A program made the translations under genes and the position numbers. Shown here one piece after another: positions 34,300-44,061 of a stretch of DNA of 46,330 bases. Numbering within the stretch: the stretch's first letter is position 1; each line of letters starts with the position of its first letter. Below the pieces are notes generated by a model. It searched no databases. It was not told where the DNA came from and worked only from the letters and a program-made list of their open reading frames with translations. This DNA comes from Undibacterium pigrum (GTDB taxonomy: Bacteria > Pseudomonadota > Gammaproteobacteria > Burkholderiales > Burkholderiaceae_D). Location: the NCBI RefSeq assembly GCF_003201815.1, contig NZ_QJKB01000007.1:294263-340592 (forward strand), in the 5' to 3' direction.

Positions 34300-36039
34300 A
34301 TGGCAAATTTTCAGAGAATTTTTGGAGATGATGGGCTTCCTTATCGCATCGATACTTCAGGTGAGGGAGTCAATGAAAGTTATTCTCCATGGAGCATGGG
34401 CAATGATGATCTTGAATTAAGGTCTGAGCCTCCAGCATTTTCCCGGGGTATAGATATGGATTTCGGGTACGGGCAAGACATGGCCCGTTTCAGAGAATTC
34501 CAGCCGAGCCACTCAGAACCTGTTGGTGTGATATCTGATGCGGGTGAATTGGCGAAATCGGATTTCCTGCGTGCAGAAAAAGCAGGCTATCAGAATGGTG
34601 ATTTTGACAGGAGTTATGTGAGTAAGGATGGTGACACGATGACTGCATTGTTCAGGAGAGAATATGGCTACAAGCCAAGCGCGAATGAACTGATTCAATA
34701 TGCCAATCTGAATGGCATGAGTAGCCCACATCAGCTGTCTTTGAACAGGGTGATTACCAGTCCTGATATTGATCGATTGCATCAGACGCAAGTGAGCAAG
34801 GATCAGGTCAATGACTATTGGAAGCAAAATGATGTTTTCAATGAGCGAAAACGTATGGCCGTCAGAGATGATCCACTGACTAGCTGGGCTCATATCAATG
34901 GCACTCAAGAAGAGAGATTGACGGATCGCAATTATTTGGCAGCCATGAGAGCAGCGGATCGCAGACCAACAATGGAAAATGCAAGAAGACTGGGGCTGTA
35001 TTCATCAATTGATTCAGTGCACACTCCCTCAAAGCGTTGGCACCCGGAAGTTATGCCTACCAGTGACCCTGGATCTGGTTTTGCAAATGGTGGGACAGAA
35101 ATAGTGGCTGTGAGTGATGAACCTCCCATCGGATACCGTAATGAAATGAGAAATGCTGTGAATGCCAGCGGACAGTTTGTTAACGGCGTTGGAAGGGGCG
35201 CTGTCAATGGCACCCCTAAATTGTTGGCATCAGCGGTGAATGGATGGGGATACATAGGCGCAGGCTTATACGATCAATTCTTGGGTGGACCCCAAAGCAA
35301 TCGTCTTGGTCAGGCCTTTGAGTTTGGCAAGAAATATGATGGTGAATTGCTGCCTTACGATAGTGACTTGAGCAGATGGGGTGGGCACATCGGTGAGTTC
35401 TTGAGCCCGGCGATTTCCGCCAAAGCACTGACATTCGGCAATGAGGTGAATAATCAACTTCGCATTGCATCAACGGCTGCCCGGGACTGGAAATATGGTG
35501 CAATGGAACGGCAAATATTGAATGACGCAGGGCTAGGCAGGCCAGCATTGGCTGACGCTAGCATCCCATCATCTGATGAGTTAAACTATTTGGCAAAAAA
35601 TACATTGGATTTTAGTAGTAAACCGAATGCTGCCATTTTTTGGTCAGGTGATAATATGAATCTTGCTCAGCGGTTCGGACGACTGACGGGGAAAACTACA
35701 CTTGAACAAACATCTGGTGGAAGATATCTTGATGATCTTAAATTATTTCCAGTGAGGCCTAAGAACGGGGCGAATGTTTCTGCGGAGGACTTGATTCGGT
35801 CAAAAATGGCGGCAAAAGATGCGGCTAAAGTGTTTGATGTTGCTTCAGCAAGGTTCGCTCAGGAAGCAAAGGGAAATGTAAATGCGTTTACCTTTGGTGC
35901 TAAAAGGATGGGCCCGTATGGTGAGCGTACTTGGTGGCGTGTTGAACAGCCTATTTTAAAGAATCAAAATCCAGACTTTCCAAATCCAAACATAAACGCC
36001 ATTCGTCAATGGCGGTTTCCATGGGAGCTTGAGCAATGA
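34300..36039 (+). CDS. Polymorphic toxin C: shared N-terminal domain plus distinct toxin domain
   Basis: 579 residues. Residues 1-102 are the shared domain (NFQRIFGDDGLPYRIDTS, FGYGQDMARFREF, SDFLRAEKAGY). About 108-145 resembles LysM in rhythm (DTMTALFRREYGYKPSANEL), though this is weak. About 285-385 is a Gly/Ala-rich pre-toxin region (QFVNGVGRGAVNGTPKLLAS). The last ~150 residues hold FWSGDNMNLAQRFGRLTG (Trp448), TTLEQTSGGRYLDDL (Glu469) and GERTWWRVEQPIL. That FWSG...TTLE pattern recurs, as I remember it, at the end of bacterial contact or Rhs-type toxins, but I cannot name its activity. The next gene overlaps the stop as ATGA. Confidence 0.75.
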   Translation: MANFQRIFGDDGLPYRIDTSGEGVNESYSPWSMGNDDLELRSEPPAFSRGIDMDFGYGQDMARFREFQPSHSEPVGVISDAGELAKSDFLRAEKAGYQNGDFDRSYVSKDGDTMTALFRREYGYKPSANELIQYANLNGMSSPHQLSLNRVITSPDIDRLHQTQVSKDQVNDYWKQNDVFNERKRMAVRDDPLTSWAHINGTQEERLTDRNYLAAMRAADRRPTMENARRLGLYSSIDSVHTPSKRWHPEVMPTSDPGSGFANGGTEIVAVSDEPPIGYRNEMRNAVNASGQFVNGVGRGAVNGTPKLLASAVNGWGYIGAGLYDQFLGGPQSNRLGQAFEFGKKYDGELLPYDSDLSRWGGHIGEFLSPAISAKALTFGNEVNNQLRIASTAARDWKYGAMERQILNDAGLGRPALADASIPSSDELNYLAKNTLDFSSKPNAAIFWSGDNMNLAQRFGRLTGKTTLEQTSGGRYLDDLKLFPVRPKNGANVSAEDLIRSKMAAKDAAKVFDVASARFAQEAKGNVNAFTFGAKRMGPYGERTWWRVEQPILKNQNPDFPNPNINAIRQWRFPWELEQ

Positions 36040-36365
36040 TTATTTTTCCATTTTGTGTGCTGGATATCGAATGGTATTCCTTTCGACGGCAGATAAAAGA
36101 ACAAAAAGAATATCCCCCAAGTAGAGACGAGCATGGCTGGTACTACATTACCATACTGCACAGAGGTGAGTCGCTGCTATATACAGATAAACATGGCTCA
36201 ACAATGATCGATTTTGAGATCAGGACACCTTCTTGGGTATCGGCAAGTTCAATCAAGCGCTGGAGTCGCTTTTGGAAGATTTCGGACCAACAACGCAAAC
36301 TGATTTTGGATAGAGTCGTTCATATGTTTGGAGCCGATGCGGAAGGTTGTAAAATCATTGATTGA
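36036..36365 (+). CDS. Putative immunity protein for toxin C
   Basis: 109 residues, no signal peptide beyond a mildly hydrophobic start (MIIFPFCVLDIEWYSF). The 4-nt ATGA overlap with toxin C indicates translational coupling, normal for toxin-immunity pairs. It contains DEHGWYYITILHRGESLL and SSIKRWSRFWKISDQQRKLI. A cytoplasmic partner fits a toxin acting inside the cell. No family recognised; assigned by position. Confidence 0.6.
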   Translation: MIIFPFCVLDIEWYSFRRQIKEQKEYPPSRDEHGWYYITILHRGESLLYTDKHGSTMIDFEIRTPSWVSASSIKRWSRFWKISDQQRKLILDRVVHMFGADAEGCKIID

Positions 36366-36666
36366 CGTGATCCAGGTAGTGGACACAATCGTGTGTTGGC
36401 ATGATTGTGCCTTTGCTTCTGTATTGCTTGAAGCACGATGAAAAAGTCGCTGACCTGACAAAAAATAAATATGTAAAAGTCATTATGTATTTGGCGAAAT
36501 TTCTTACTTCAATTGCTATCTGTTAAAATGCTGGTTTTGTGAAATTAATGAATCAAACAGGTATTCAAGCTCTTTGCGTTAGCCGCAAAAGGTTTGGCGA
36601 TTGCCGCAATCCTGGCCTGAATTTGTTGTCTTGCACGTAACTCTCTCTTCTTTCCTGAATTCCCGT
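36366..36666. other. Gap between the toxin array and trmB
   Basis: It contains the imperfect inverted repeat listed next and, farther on, a weak promoter match (TTCTTA, 17 nt, TAAAAT at 36524-36529) that could serve trmB. No tRNA or direct repeat matching the left side of the phage module was found, so I cannot define a right attachment site. Confidence 0.4.
36384..36414 (+). terminator. Probable terminator after the toxin array
   Basis: CACAATCGTG / CATGATTGTG stem (one G-U in RNA) with a 6-nt loop, followed by a short CCTTT. The T run is poor, so efficiency is uncertain. Confidence 0.5.
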
Positions 36667-37383
36667 ATGTCTGATTCCAAACCTGCTGACGGTGTAAAGC
36701 CGCTGTTTTATGATCCTACCGAGCGTCGCATCCGTAGCTTTGTCACCCGCGCCGGACGCTTGTCTGATGCGCAGGCCAGGGCATTAGAAAACCTGAGCCC
36801 GCGCTTTTGCATCCCTTACCAAAAAGCGCCGCTGGATGTGGACGCCGCATTTGGTCGCAATGCGCCGACAGTGTTTGAAATTGGTTTTGGCATGGGTGAG
36901 ACCAGTGCCAAGATTTCTGCTGGCATGCCTGAGAAAAATTTCATTGGCGTGGAAGTGCATACGCCCGGTGTAGGCAGCCTGCTCAAGTTGACGGATGAAA
37001 TGGGTTTGCAAAACCAGCGCATCATCCAGCATGACGCCTTTGAAGTGCTGACGAACATGATCGCGCCAGCGTCCTTACATGGCATACACGTGTTTTTCCC
37101 TGATCCCTGGCACAAGGCTCGCCATAACAAGCGTCGCCTGATACAGGGCCCGCTGGTGGCCTTGCTGGCCTCTCGCCTGGCACCTGGCGGGTATCTGCAT
37201 TGCGCGACAGACTGGGAAGAATATGCAGTGCAGATGCTGGAAGTGCTGAGTGCGGAACCTGCACTGGAAAATACGGCTGATGGCTATGCACCGCGTCCTG
37301 ACTATCGCCCTGTGACAAAGTTTGAAAACCGTGGCTTGCGCCTTGGTCACGGCGTGTGGGATCTGGTGTTTCGTAAAAAGTAA
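36667..37383 (+). CDS. trmB: tRNA (guanine-N7-)-methyltransferase
   Basis: 238 residues from ATG 36667; an upstream ATG at 36601 would add 22 unusual residues. It methylates guanosine 46 in the variable loop of tRNAs using S-adenosylmethionine. The binding motif is [14 protein letters not shown], followed by [15 protein letters not shown]. The catalytic region shows [20 protein letters not shown], and the C-terminus has [17 protein letters not shown]. All family landmarks are present and the length is normal. It is a typical chromosomal housekeeping gene and marks the end of the accessory block. Confidence 0.95.
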   Translation: MSDSKPADGVKPLFYDPTERRIRSFVTRAGRLSDAQARALENLSPRFCIPYQKAPLDVDAAFGRNAPTVFEIGFGMGETSAKISAGMPEKNFIGVEVHTPGVGSLLKLTDEMGLQNQRIIQHDAFEVLTNMIAPASLHGIHVFFPDPWHKARHNKRRLIQGPLVALLASRLAPGGYLHCATDWEEYAVQMLEVLSAEPALENTADGYAPRPDYRPVTKFENRGLRLGHGVWDLVFRKK

Positions 37384-37392
37384 TATCAGAAA

Positions 37393-37408
37393 AAACAGGT
37401 TTCTGTTT
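37393..37408. terminator. Weak bidirectional terminator between convergent genes
   Basis: AAACAG-GTTT-CTGTTT, a 6-bp stem with A and T rich flanks, between the ends of trmB and the GGDEF-EAL gene. Confidence 0.4.
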
Positions 37409-40400
37409 AATGCAGAACCTGCAAGGCAGGCCTGGTGCGCAAGTCGCGCCAGCGTGCTTCAGTCTTCCAGCGTACTGCCCATTCTACAAACTGGTCTGCC
37501 GGCATGGGGCGGGCGATGCCATAGCCCTGGGCCAGACGGCAACCCAGTTCCAGCAACTTGGCACCATGTGCCATGGTTTCGACGCCTTCAGCGATCACCT
37601 GGCGGTCAAAAGCACCTGCCAGGCGTATCACACCCTCGACAATGTCCAGATCTTCAACATCAGTCAGCATGTCGCGGACAAAGCTCTGGTCTATCTTCAG
37701 GGTATCTACTGGCAATTTGCGCAGATAGGTCAGCGACGAATAGCCAGTACCAAAATCATCCAGCGAGAAATGTATGCCCATCTGGCGGCAGCGGTTAAGT
37801 ATGGCCACGGCCTGCTCCATGTCTGCAATGGCAGCAGTTTCCAGCACTTCCAGCTCAAAATTACTGGCTTCAAAATAAGGGTGTACACGCAAGGCGGCTT
37901 GCAGATAATCACAAAATTCCGGGGCAAGTAAATGATGGGCGCTGATATTGGCACTGACACGCACGGGGATACCACGTAGTTGCCAGTGATAGGCTTGCTG
38001 TATGGCTGCCTTGATGACCCATTCTCCCAGGGGTTTTTCTAGCTTGCTGCCATAGATATGTGGCAGGAATTCACCTGGTGCCAGTATGCCGCGGTTGGGG
38101 TGTTGCCAGCGTATCAGCGCTTCTGCACCGACGATTTCGCCTGTGATCAAATCTACCTTGGGTTGGTAATACAGGATGAATTCATCATGGTCCAGCGCAA
38201 TTTCCAGTCTTTCCAGTATCTGCCTGCGCTGTTGTGCCTTGCGGTCGCTTTCAGGGTCAAACAGATGGTAGCGATTTTTGCCAGCTTCCTTGGCCAGGTA
38301 CATGGCATGATCAGCGTGGCGTAGCAGGGTGTCGGCATCAACATTGTCATCAGGGTACAGGCTGACGCCTATGCTGGCCGAGATGCTGACAGATTTCAAA
38401 TCTATCTGTATGGGTTTGCTGATGCCCATCAGGACGCGGTCCAGTATCATGGCGCTTTCTTCTGCCGACGAGATATCTGACAGCAGCACCGCGAACTCGT
38501 CGCCACCCAGGCGCGCGAGGGTATCATCTGCACGCAAGACATGCTTGAGGTTTTCTGTCACGCCTATCAGCAGGCGGTCACCAACTGCATGGCCGTATTT
38601 GTCGTTGATTTCCTTGAAACCATCAAGATCAAGATAGCAAACTGCCAGCGACTTATTGGTACGGTTGGAACGGTTGACTGCTTGTCCCAGACGATCAGCC
38701 AGCAAGCGACGGTTAGGTGCGCCTGTCAGCGGATCATAGTGAGCCATGCGGTCCAGCTCTGCTTCATGGGTCTTGAGTTCGCTGACGTCAGTGAAGATAC
38801 CAATATAGTGCTGAATTTCACCAGTCGCATCGCGCACCGACGAAATGGATAACAGCTCTGGGAAAATCTCACCATTCTTGCGCTTGTTCCAGATTTCACC
38901 GCGCCAGAAATCATCTTCCTTGACGGCATTCCACATCTCTGCATAAAAACTGGCATTGTGATGACCAGAGGCCAGTATCTTGGTGGACTGGCCGCACACT
39001 TCTTTTTCTGTATAACCAGTGATACGGGTGAAGGCCGGGTTGATCTTGGTGATGCAGCCCAGAGGGTTGACGACCATGATGCCTTCAAAGCTGCTGGAGA
39101 AGACAGTGGCAGCTTCACGCTGTGTCAACTCCATCATTTTTTGTGCTGTGATGTCAGTATGTGTGCCAGACATGATGAGGGGCTTGCCCTGTGCATCCCA
39201 CTCCACTATGGCGCCCCTGGTCAACACCCAGCGCCATTCACCAGATTTGGTGCGCAGTCGCAATTCCAGTTCATGGCTGGCAGTCAGACCTTTGATGTGC
39301 CTGTCCAGTGAGGCATGTGAGGCTTTCAAATCATCTGGATGGATATGCTCAGACCAATATTCAGGGGCAACCTTCATTTCACCAGGCTCATAGCCCAGCA
39401 TGGTTTCCCAGCGGGCGCTGACCTTGAAAGTGTTGGAGCGCAAGTCCCAGTCCCAATACCCAAGATTGGAGCCGAGCATGACACGCTCCAACCTTCGCTC
39501 TCTTTCCAGCAATTCAGCTTCAATGAGTTTTTTCTCATTGATATCGGCAAGAGTGCCAACAACGCGCAGGGCTTTGCCATCGCTATCACGGCTGACGACA
39601 CGGCCGCGTGTATGTACCCATTTGACCTGACCCTGCTTGGTCACCAGGCGGTATTCAAAATCAATATCATCACAATGTGGCGTTCGAAAATCTGCAATGC
39701 ACTGCAAAACCATGGACAAGTCGTCTGGATGGATCTTGCGTTTGATAAATTCCAGATCCTGACTATCTTCTTCTGCAGTATATCCGGTCATTTCAAAATA
39801 GCGTTGCGAGCGATATACGGTGTTGCTGGGCACATCCCAATCCCACAAGGCTTCACTGGTGGCAGCAATTGCCATCTGCAAGCGTTCTTCACTCGCCTGC
39901 AATTGCATGGCAGCCATCTTGCGTTCCGTAATGTCCTGTACGCTGCCATGCAGCCTGATGATATTACCGTTTTCATCTTGCAAGGCCTCACCCCTGGCGA
40001 TGATCCAGCGATGGCTGCCATCTGGCCTGACGACTTCTGCATCGCAAGCATACGGAAAGGAATTCTTGATCGCATATTCGACGGCTTCTGCCAGCCCGGT
40101 CCAGCTCTCTGGTGTGAAGTACTTTTGTACTTCAGGATAAGTGGCTGGTGGCAGGGCAGGGTCGCGGCCATAGATCGCGTATACTTCTTCCGACCAGGTA
40201 TGTACATCGGTGCGTACATCCCATTTCCAGCTTCCAACTGCGGCAAGGCGTTGCGCCACTTTCATTGCCGCCTCGCTTTCTTTTAGCGCTGCCTCGGCTT
40301 CCTTGCGCTCGGTAATATCGCGGGCAATACCAAACAGGCCCTGCGCATTGCCAGACTTGTCCAGCATGGGGCCTTTAGTGACCATGAACACCAGGCTTTT

Positions 40401-41261
40401 GCCATCAGCTGTATCGATATGCTCATCATAAGAGCGTACCTCACCACTGCCGATAATGTTCTGATCTATCTCCCCTATCTGGCGGGCTGACTTCTCCGGG
40501 AACAGAGCGTAATCGTCCTTGCCTATGATTTCCTGTACGGACTTGCCCGCAAACCTGGCTGTTGATTCATTTGCCAGAACATAGCGGCCCTTGAGGTCTT
40601 TGACAAAAATGGCGTCTGAAGTGCCACGTATGATGGCGTCAAGCAAATTGCGGTTGTTTTGTACTTTCAACAGCGATTGCCGCAATGCTTCACTGAGGAT
40701 GCTGACGGCAATGCCGTTGACCAGCAAAAAGCCCATTTGCAATATATCCTGAGAGTTCTTGATGGCAAAACTGTTCACAGGGGGAATCACAAAGTACATC
40801 AGGCCAAGGCTGGCGATGGCGGTGGAGAGTAATCCCGGTCCAAGACCGCCCAGCATAGCACTCAGGATGATAGGCAGAACAAACATAATCAGCATGGGCC
40901 GGTTTTCAAAGCCAGGTACCATGGCGACACGTAAGAACAACACAGAGATGGGTAGTGCAATTGCCAGCAAATAGATGGGCCAGCGTATTTGTTTTTGCGG
41001 TTGAAATGTGGCCAGCAAGGGCCCGTCCATGGCTTCCTGTGCATAGGCAGGTAATTGCGGCACAGCCCGCATTGCCAGAAAAAACAGGGCAGTCGTGATG
41101 ATGACAAAAAACACACCCTTGATGGTGGACAGCCAGGTAATAGCCTCGATATCACTGAAGCTCGTCAGCAGGCTGTCAGACAAAAATATCCATGCAAGCG
41201 CAAACAGCAGATACAGCATGGTAACGATGCTGATATAGCGATTGCGTAGGGTAGTCATCAT
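37407..41261 (-). CDS. PAS-GGDEF-EAL cyclic di-GMP signalling protein
   Basis: 1284 residues. Residues 1-200 are membrane sequence, including a DUF4118-like part (LPIILSAMLGGLGPGLLST). Five PAS domains follow between about 205 and 835, each closed by a D-I-x-E-K or D-I-T-E-R-K type end. The GGDEF domain has LARLGGDEFAVLL (919-923). The EAL domain has GAEALIRWQHP (1047-1049), NISAHHL, LDDFGTGYSSL, LKIDQSF and AEGVET. Both active-site motifs look intact, so it could make or break c-di-GMP. It likely couples a sensed signal to motility or biofilm control. Confidence 0.93.
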   Translation of the reverse strand: MMTTLRNRYISIVTMLYLLFALAWIFLSDSLLTSFSDIEAITWLSTIKGVFFVIITTALFFLAMRAVPQLPAYAQEAMDGPLLATFQPQKQIRWPIYLLAIALPISVLFLRVAMVPGFENRPMLIMFVLPIILSAMLGGLGPGLLSTAIASLGLMYFVIPPVNSFAIKNSQDILQMGFLLVNGIAVSILSEALRQSLLKVQNNRNLLDAIIRGTSDAIFVKDLKGRYVLANESTARFAGKSVQEIIGKDDYALFPEKSARQIGEIDQNIIGSGEVRSYDEHIDTADGKSLVFMVTKGPMLDKSGNAQGLFGIARDITERKEAEAALKESEAAMKVAQRLAAVGSWKWDVRTDVHTWSEEVYAIYGRDPALPPATYPEVQKYFTPESWTGLAEAVEYAIKNSFPYACDAEVVRPDGSHRWIIARGEALQDENGNIIRLHGSVQDITERKMAAMQLQASEERLQMAIAATSEALWDWDVPSNTVYRSQRYFEMTGYTAEEDSQDLEFIKRKIHPDDLSMVLQCIADFRTPHCDDIDFEYRLVTKQGQVKWVHTRGRVVSRDSDGKALRVVGTLADINEKKLIEAELLERERRLERVMLGSNLGYWDWDLRSNTFKVSARWETMLGYEPGEMKVAPEYWSEHIHPDDLKASHASLDRHIKGLTASHELELRLRTKSGEWRWVLTRGAIVEWDAQGKPLIMSGTHTDITAQKMMELTQREAATVFSSSFEGIMVVNPLGCITKINPAFTRITGYTEKEVCGQSTKILASGHHNASFYAEMWNAVKEDDFWRGEIWNKRKNGEIFPELLSISSVRDATGEIQHYIGIFTDVSELKTHEAELDRMAHYDPLTGAPNRRLLADRLGQAVNRSNRTNKSLAVCYLDLDGFKEINDKYGHAVGDRLLIGVTENLKHVLRADDTLARLGGDEFAVLLSDISSAEESAMILDRVLMGISKPIQIDLKSVSISASIGVSLYPDDNVDADTLLRHADHAMYLAKEAGKNRYHLFDPESDRKAQQRRQILERLEIALDHDEFILYYQPKVDLITGEIVGAEALIRWQHPNRGILAPGEFLPHIYGSKLEKPLGEWVIKAAIQQAYHWQLRGIPVRVSANISAHHLLAPEFCDYLQAALRVHPYFEASNFELEVLETAAIADMEQAVAILNRCRQMGIHFSLDDFGTGYSSLTYLRKLPVDTLKIDQSFVRDMLTDVEDLDIVEGVIRLAGAFDRQVIAEGVETMAHGAKLLELGCRLAQGYGIARPMPADQFVEWAVRWKTEARWRDLRTRPALQVLH

Positions 41262-41553
41262 AAAGAACCCGCCATTTCAACATCAGTAATGAAGGTGAAG
41301 CCTGGTGTATGGTGCGTACTAAACCGGGTATCTGTACAAGCCCATTATGTGGGCATGGTGAAGCATGCTTTGGACTCGGAAAATATTGCCTCAAGGAATT
41401 TTTCCAAAGAGTAACATGCCTGCATACCCGCTTACTACTAAGATGTGCTAAGTGTGTTTTTTTGTCAATGTACAAAAAGGCAAAATTTGTAAAATTGACA
41501 TAAAAGCGACTGCAAAGAGAGTTTTTTCTGGCGGAGACACTAAAAAATATGCC
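41262..41553. other. Intergenic promoter region of the GGDEF-EAL gene
   Basis: No gene. Apart from the possible promoter listed next, I see no hairpin or operator that stands out. Confidence 0.4.
41440..41468 (-). promoter_or_regulatory. Possible promoter of the GGDEF-EAL gene
   Basis: Read leftward: a perfect -35 TTGACA (41463-41468), 17 nt, then CATCTT (41440-41445) as a poor -10. The start codon is about 180 nt farther on. Confidence 0.35.
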
Positions 41554-44061
41554 TCAGGCCACTATATTGCTGAGCGGTGCCAGCAGGGCTTGCAAGTCTT
41601 CTGCGCTGAATTTGCTGGCAAAGGTAGTGTCGCTGCCCAGTACACCCTCGGCCAGCGCTGCCTTGCGTGCCTGCAGGCCCAGGATGCGTTCCTCTATACT
41701 GCCTTCAACCAGTAGTTTGTAAATGAAGACAGCTTGCTCCTGCCCTATGCGATGGGCACGGGCATTGGCTTGCTCTTCCACCGCAGGGTTCCACCATGGG
41801 TCCATATGGATGATGGTATCAGCAGCTGTCAGGTTCAGGCCCACGCCGCCTGCTTTCAGGCTGATCAGCATGATGGGTACTTGCCTGTCCTGGAAACTGG
41901 CGACCACCGTACCACGGTCCGCAGTAGCAGTTTTGCCGGTCAGCATCAGATACGGCAAATCCAGATCGCCCAGAGCAGTGGCAATCAGTTCAAGCATTTC
42001 CGTAAATTGCGAAAACACCAGTATACGGCGGCCCTCTGCCACCAGAGCAGGCAGCATGTCGCTGAGCATTTCCAGCTTGGCTCTTTCCATCTCTGGTGGC
42101 AAATTCTGGCCTTTCAGCAAGGCTGGATCGCAGCAGACCTGGCGCAGCTTCAACAGCGCATCAAGTATCGTGATCTGTGCTCCATCAAAGCCCTTGCGTT
42201 GCAGTACGCGACGTACCTGTTCGTCAGCCGCAACGCGCACACTTTCATACAATTCTCGTTGCTTGCCTTGCAGGCGCAGACGCTTGATGACTTCAGTGCG
42301 CAGTGGCAATTCTGTCGCCACTTCATCTTTGCGTCGTCGCAAGATGAAAGGGCGCACCCTTTGCGCCAGCAATTGCGCACGCAAGGTCTCGCCATTCACC
42401 TCTATGGGTTTGCGCCACAGCCGCGCAAAACTGCGCATGTCTCCCAAAAAACCTGGCATCAAAAAATCAAACTGAGCCCATAGCTCGCCCAGATTATTTT
42501 CCAGTGGCGTGCCTGTCATGCATAGCCTGTGTCGCGCGTTGATCTGGCGTACCGCATCGGCACTGCGGCTGGCGGCATTCTTGACTGTTTGCGCTTCATC
42601 GAGAATCAGCAAATGAAATTCCTGCGCCTTCAATATGTCGAGGTCGCGCCATAACAAGGGATAAGTCGTCAGCACCACATCTACCTGTTTGATCTCGGCA
42701 AACAAGTCAGCGCGCTCTGGTCCTTGCAGCGTTAATACGCGCAGGGCAGGGGCCATGCGTCTGGCCTCGGCCTGCCAGTTAAAAATCAAGGAAGTCGGCA
42801 GCACGATGAGGGCAGGGATATCCAAACGGCCCTGCTGCTTTTCTATCAGTAAATGGGCGAGTACCTGCGCAGTTTTCCCCAAACCCATATCATCAGCGAG
42901 TATGCCCGCCAGATGCTGCTCGCGCAGATATTGCAGCCAGGCTACGCCATGCAATTGATAGGGCCGCAAAGTCACTCCCAATCCATCTGGAGCAAGTACT
43001 GCACGCGGACCACCAACCTTCTTCAGACGTTGCGCCAGGCTGCGCAATCCCACATCGCCCTGTAGTTGCCAGCCACCATATTCACCTGCACGTGCAGGCT
43101 GGCTATCCAGCAGGCTGATGCGCAAAGCTTCCAGCCGGTAGCTGTCCCAGGCCGACAAGGGCACTGGCCCTTCCATCTGCGGCCTGTCAGTCAGCAAGTC
43201 CAGCATGTGGATGACAATGGCTTTCAGCGGTGCAGCCATGGCATCAATGCGCTTGCCACCAGGGGCGCGCAACTGTATGACGGCCATATCGTCAATCAGG
43301 CGTATCTGTCTCGCATTCAGCCAGCGCGCATCGCGCTGCAACAGATGTGCCAGCATGGGCACCAGGTCCAGCACTTCGCCATCGATTTCTATCCCCAGGC
43401 TCAGCATCCATGAGCCTTCTCGCGCAGGCAGGCCTAGCGGCGTGATGATCTCCTTACGACCACGCATGCGTGATACCACCTGCTTGCCGGTGATGGCACC
43501 GGTGTTTTCATCGATGATAAGATGCCAGGCATCGACAGGCACGCTCTCATGTGCAAAACCAGGCCGCACCACGACTTGCCAGCCCAGTGTCTGCATCTCT
43601 GGCAATTTCTCTGCCCAGAAGTCAGCAAAAAATCCTTCCTGTACCAGACTCCACAGCGGGCCGAAATTTTCTGCAATGCTGTCATTGCGCCATTGCAGGC
43701 TGGCAGCGGGCAGGGGCTGCAGGGCAATATCCCAGACCTTGTCCAGGGCATCTGCTTCTGCTCCCAGATCGCGCAACAGACTAAGTGGCTTGCCCTCTTC
43801 ATCATGCAGCAATTGGGTGGAGTGTGGTCTGCGGTTCAACAGGGCAGTGGGTGCCGGCGTTTGCCAGCGCAGGCCGCTATCTGTGTGATATAGCCAGTCA
43901 ATTTCCACGACCGTAACACTGCCACCACGCGGCCCAAAGTCACCGCTGGGTTTCATGCCCAACAAGCCATCACCCCTGTGCAGGGTTTGCAGGGTGATGC
44001 GCGGGCGAAAATGGCCCGTCACTTCAGGCAAGCCACGCGGTGCCGGTTTATTTTCCTTCAA
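41554..44061 (-). CDS. SNF2-family DEAD/DEAH-type helicase
   Basis: 835 residues if translation starts at TTG 44061; the frame is open farther upstream, but that part lies inside the hydratase gene and reads as shadow. The N-terminal ~330 residues are the unique region (HFRPRITLQTL at the start). The SNF2 core has LRPYQLHGVAWLQYL, Walker A ADDMGLGKTAQ (Lys396) and the DEAQ box LLILDEAQTVKN (Asp488-Gln491). The C-terminal helicase lobe has ILVFSQFTEML and ARAHRIGQEQAV. Such proteins translocate on DNA using ATP; the bacterial members are poorly understood. A 14-nt overlap suggests cotranscription with the hydratase gene. Confidence 0.88.
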   Translation of the reverse strand: MKENKPAPRGLPEVTGHFRPRITLQTLHRGDGLLGMKPSGDFGPRGGSVTVVEIDWLYHTDSGLRWQTPAPTALLNRRPHSTQLLHDEEGKPLSLLRDLGAEADALDKVWDIALQPLPAASLQWRNDSIAENFGPLWSLVQEGFFADFWAEKLPEMQTLGWQVVVRPGFAHESVPVDAWHLIIDENTGAITGKQVVSRMRGRKEIITPLGLPAREGSWMLSLGIEIDGEVLDLVPMLAHLLQRDARWLNARQIRLIDDMAVIQLRAPGGKRIDAMAAPLKAIVIHMLDLLTDRPQMEGPVPLSAWDSYRLEALRISLLDSQPARAGEYGGWQLQGDVGLRSLAQRLKKVGGPRAVLAPDGLGVTLRPYQLHGVAWLQYLREQHLAGILADDMGLGKTAQVLAHLLIEKQQGRLDIPALIVLPTSLIFNWQAEARRMAPALRVLTLQGPERADLFAEIKQVDVVLTTYPLLWRDLDILKAQEFHLLILDEAQTVKNAASRSADAVRQINARHRLCMTGTPLENNLGELWAQFDFLMPGFLGDMRSFARLWRKPIEVNGETLRAQLLAQRVRPFILRRRKDEVATELPLRTEVIKRLRLQGKQRELYESVRVAADEQVRRVLQRKGFDGAQITILDALLKLRQVCCDPALLKGQNLPPEMERAKLEMLSDMLPALVAEGRRILVFSQFTEMLELIATALGDLDLPYLMLTGKTATADRGTVVASFQDRQVPIMLISLKAGGVGLNLTAADTIIHMDPWWNPAVEEQANARAHRIGQEQAVFIYKLLVEGSIEERILGLQARKAALAEGVLGSDTTFASKFSAEDLQALLAPLSNIVA

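Noticed and set aside
10253..36666. Attachment sites (direct repeats) flanking the phage module
   Set aside because: I compared the sequences between 9515-10574 and 36366-36666 by eye and found no shared stretch longer than expected by chance; a computed alignment would be needed.
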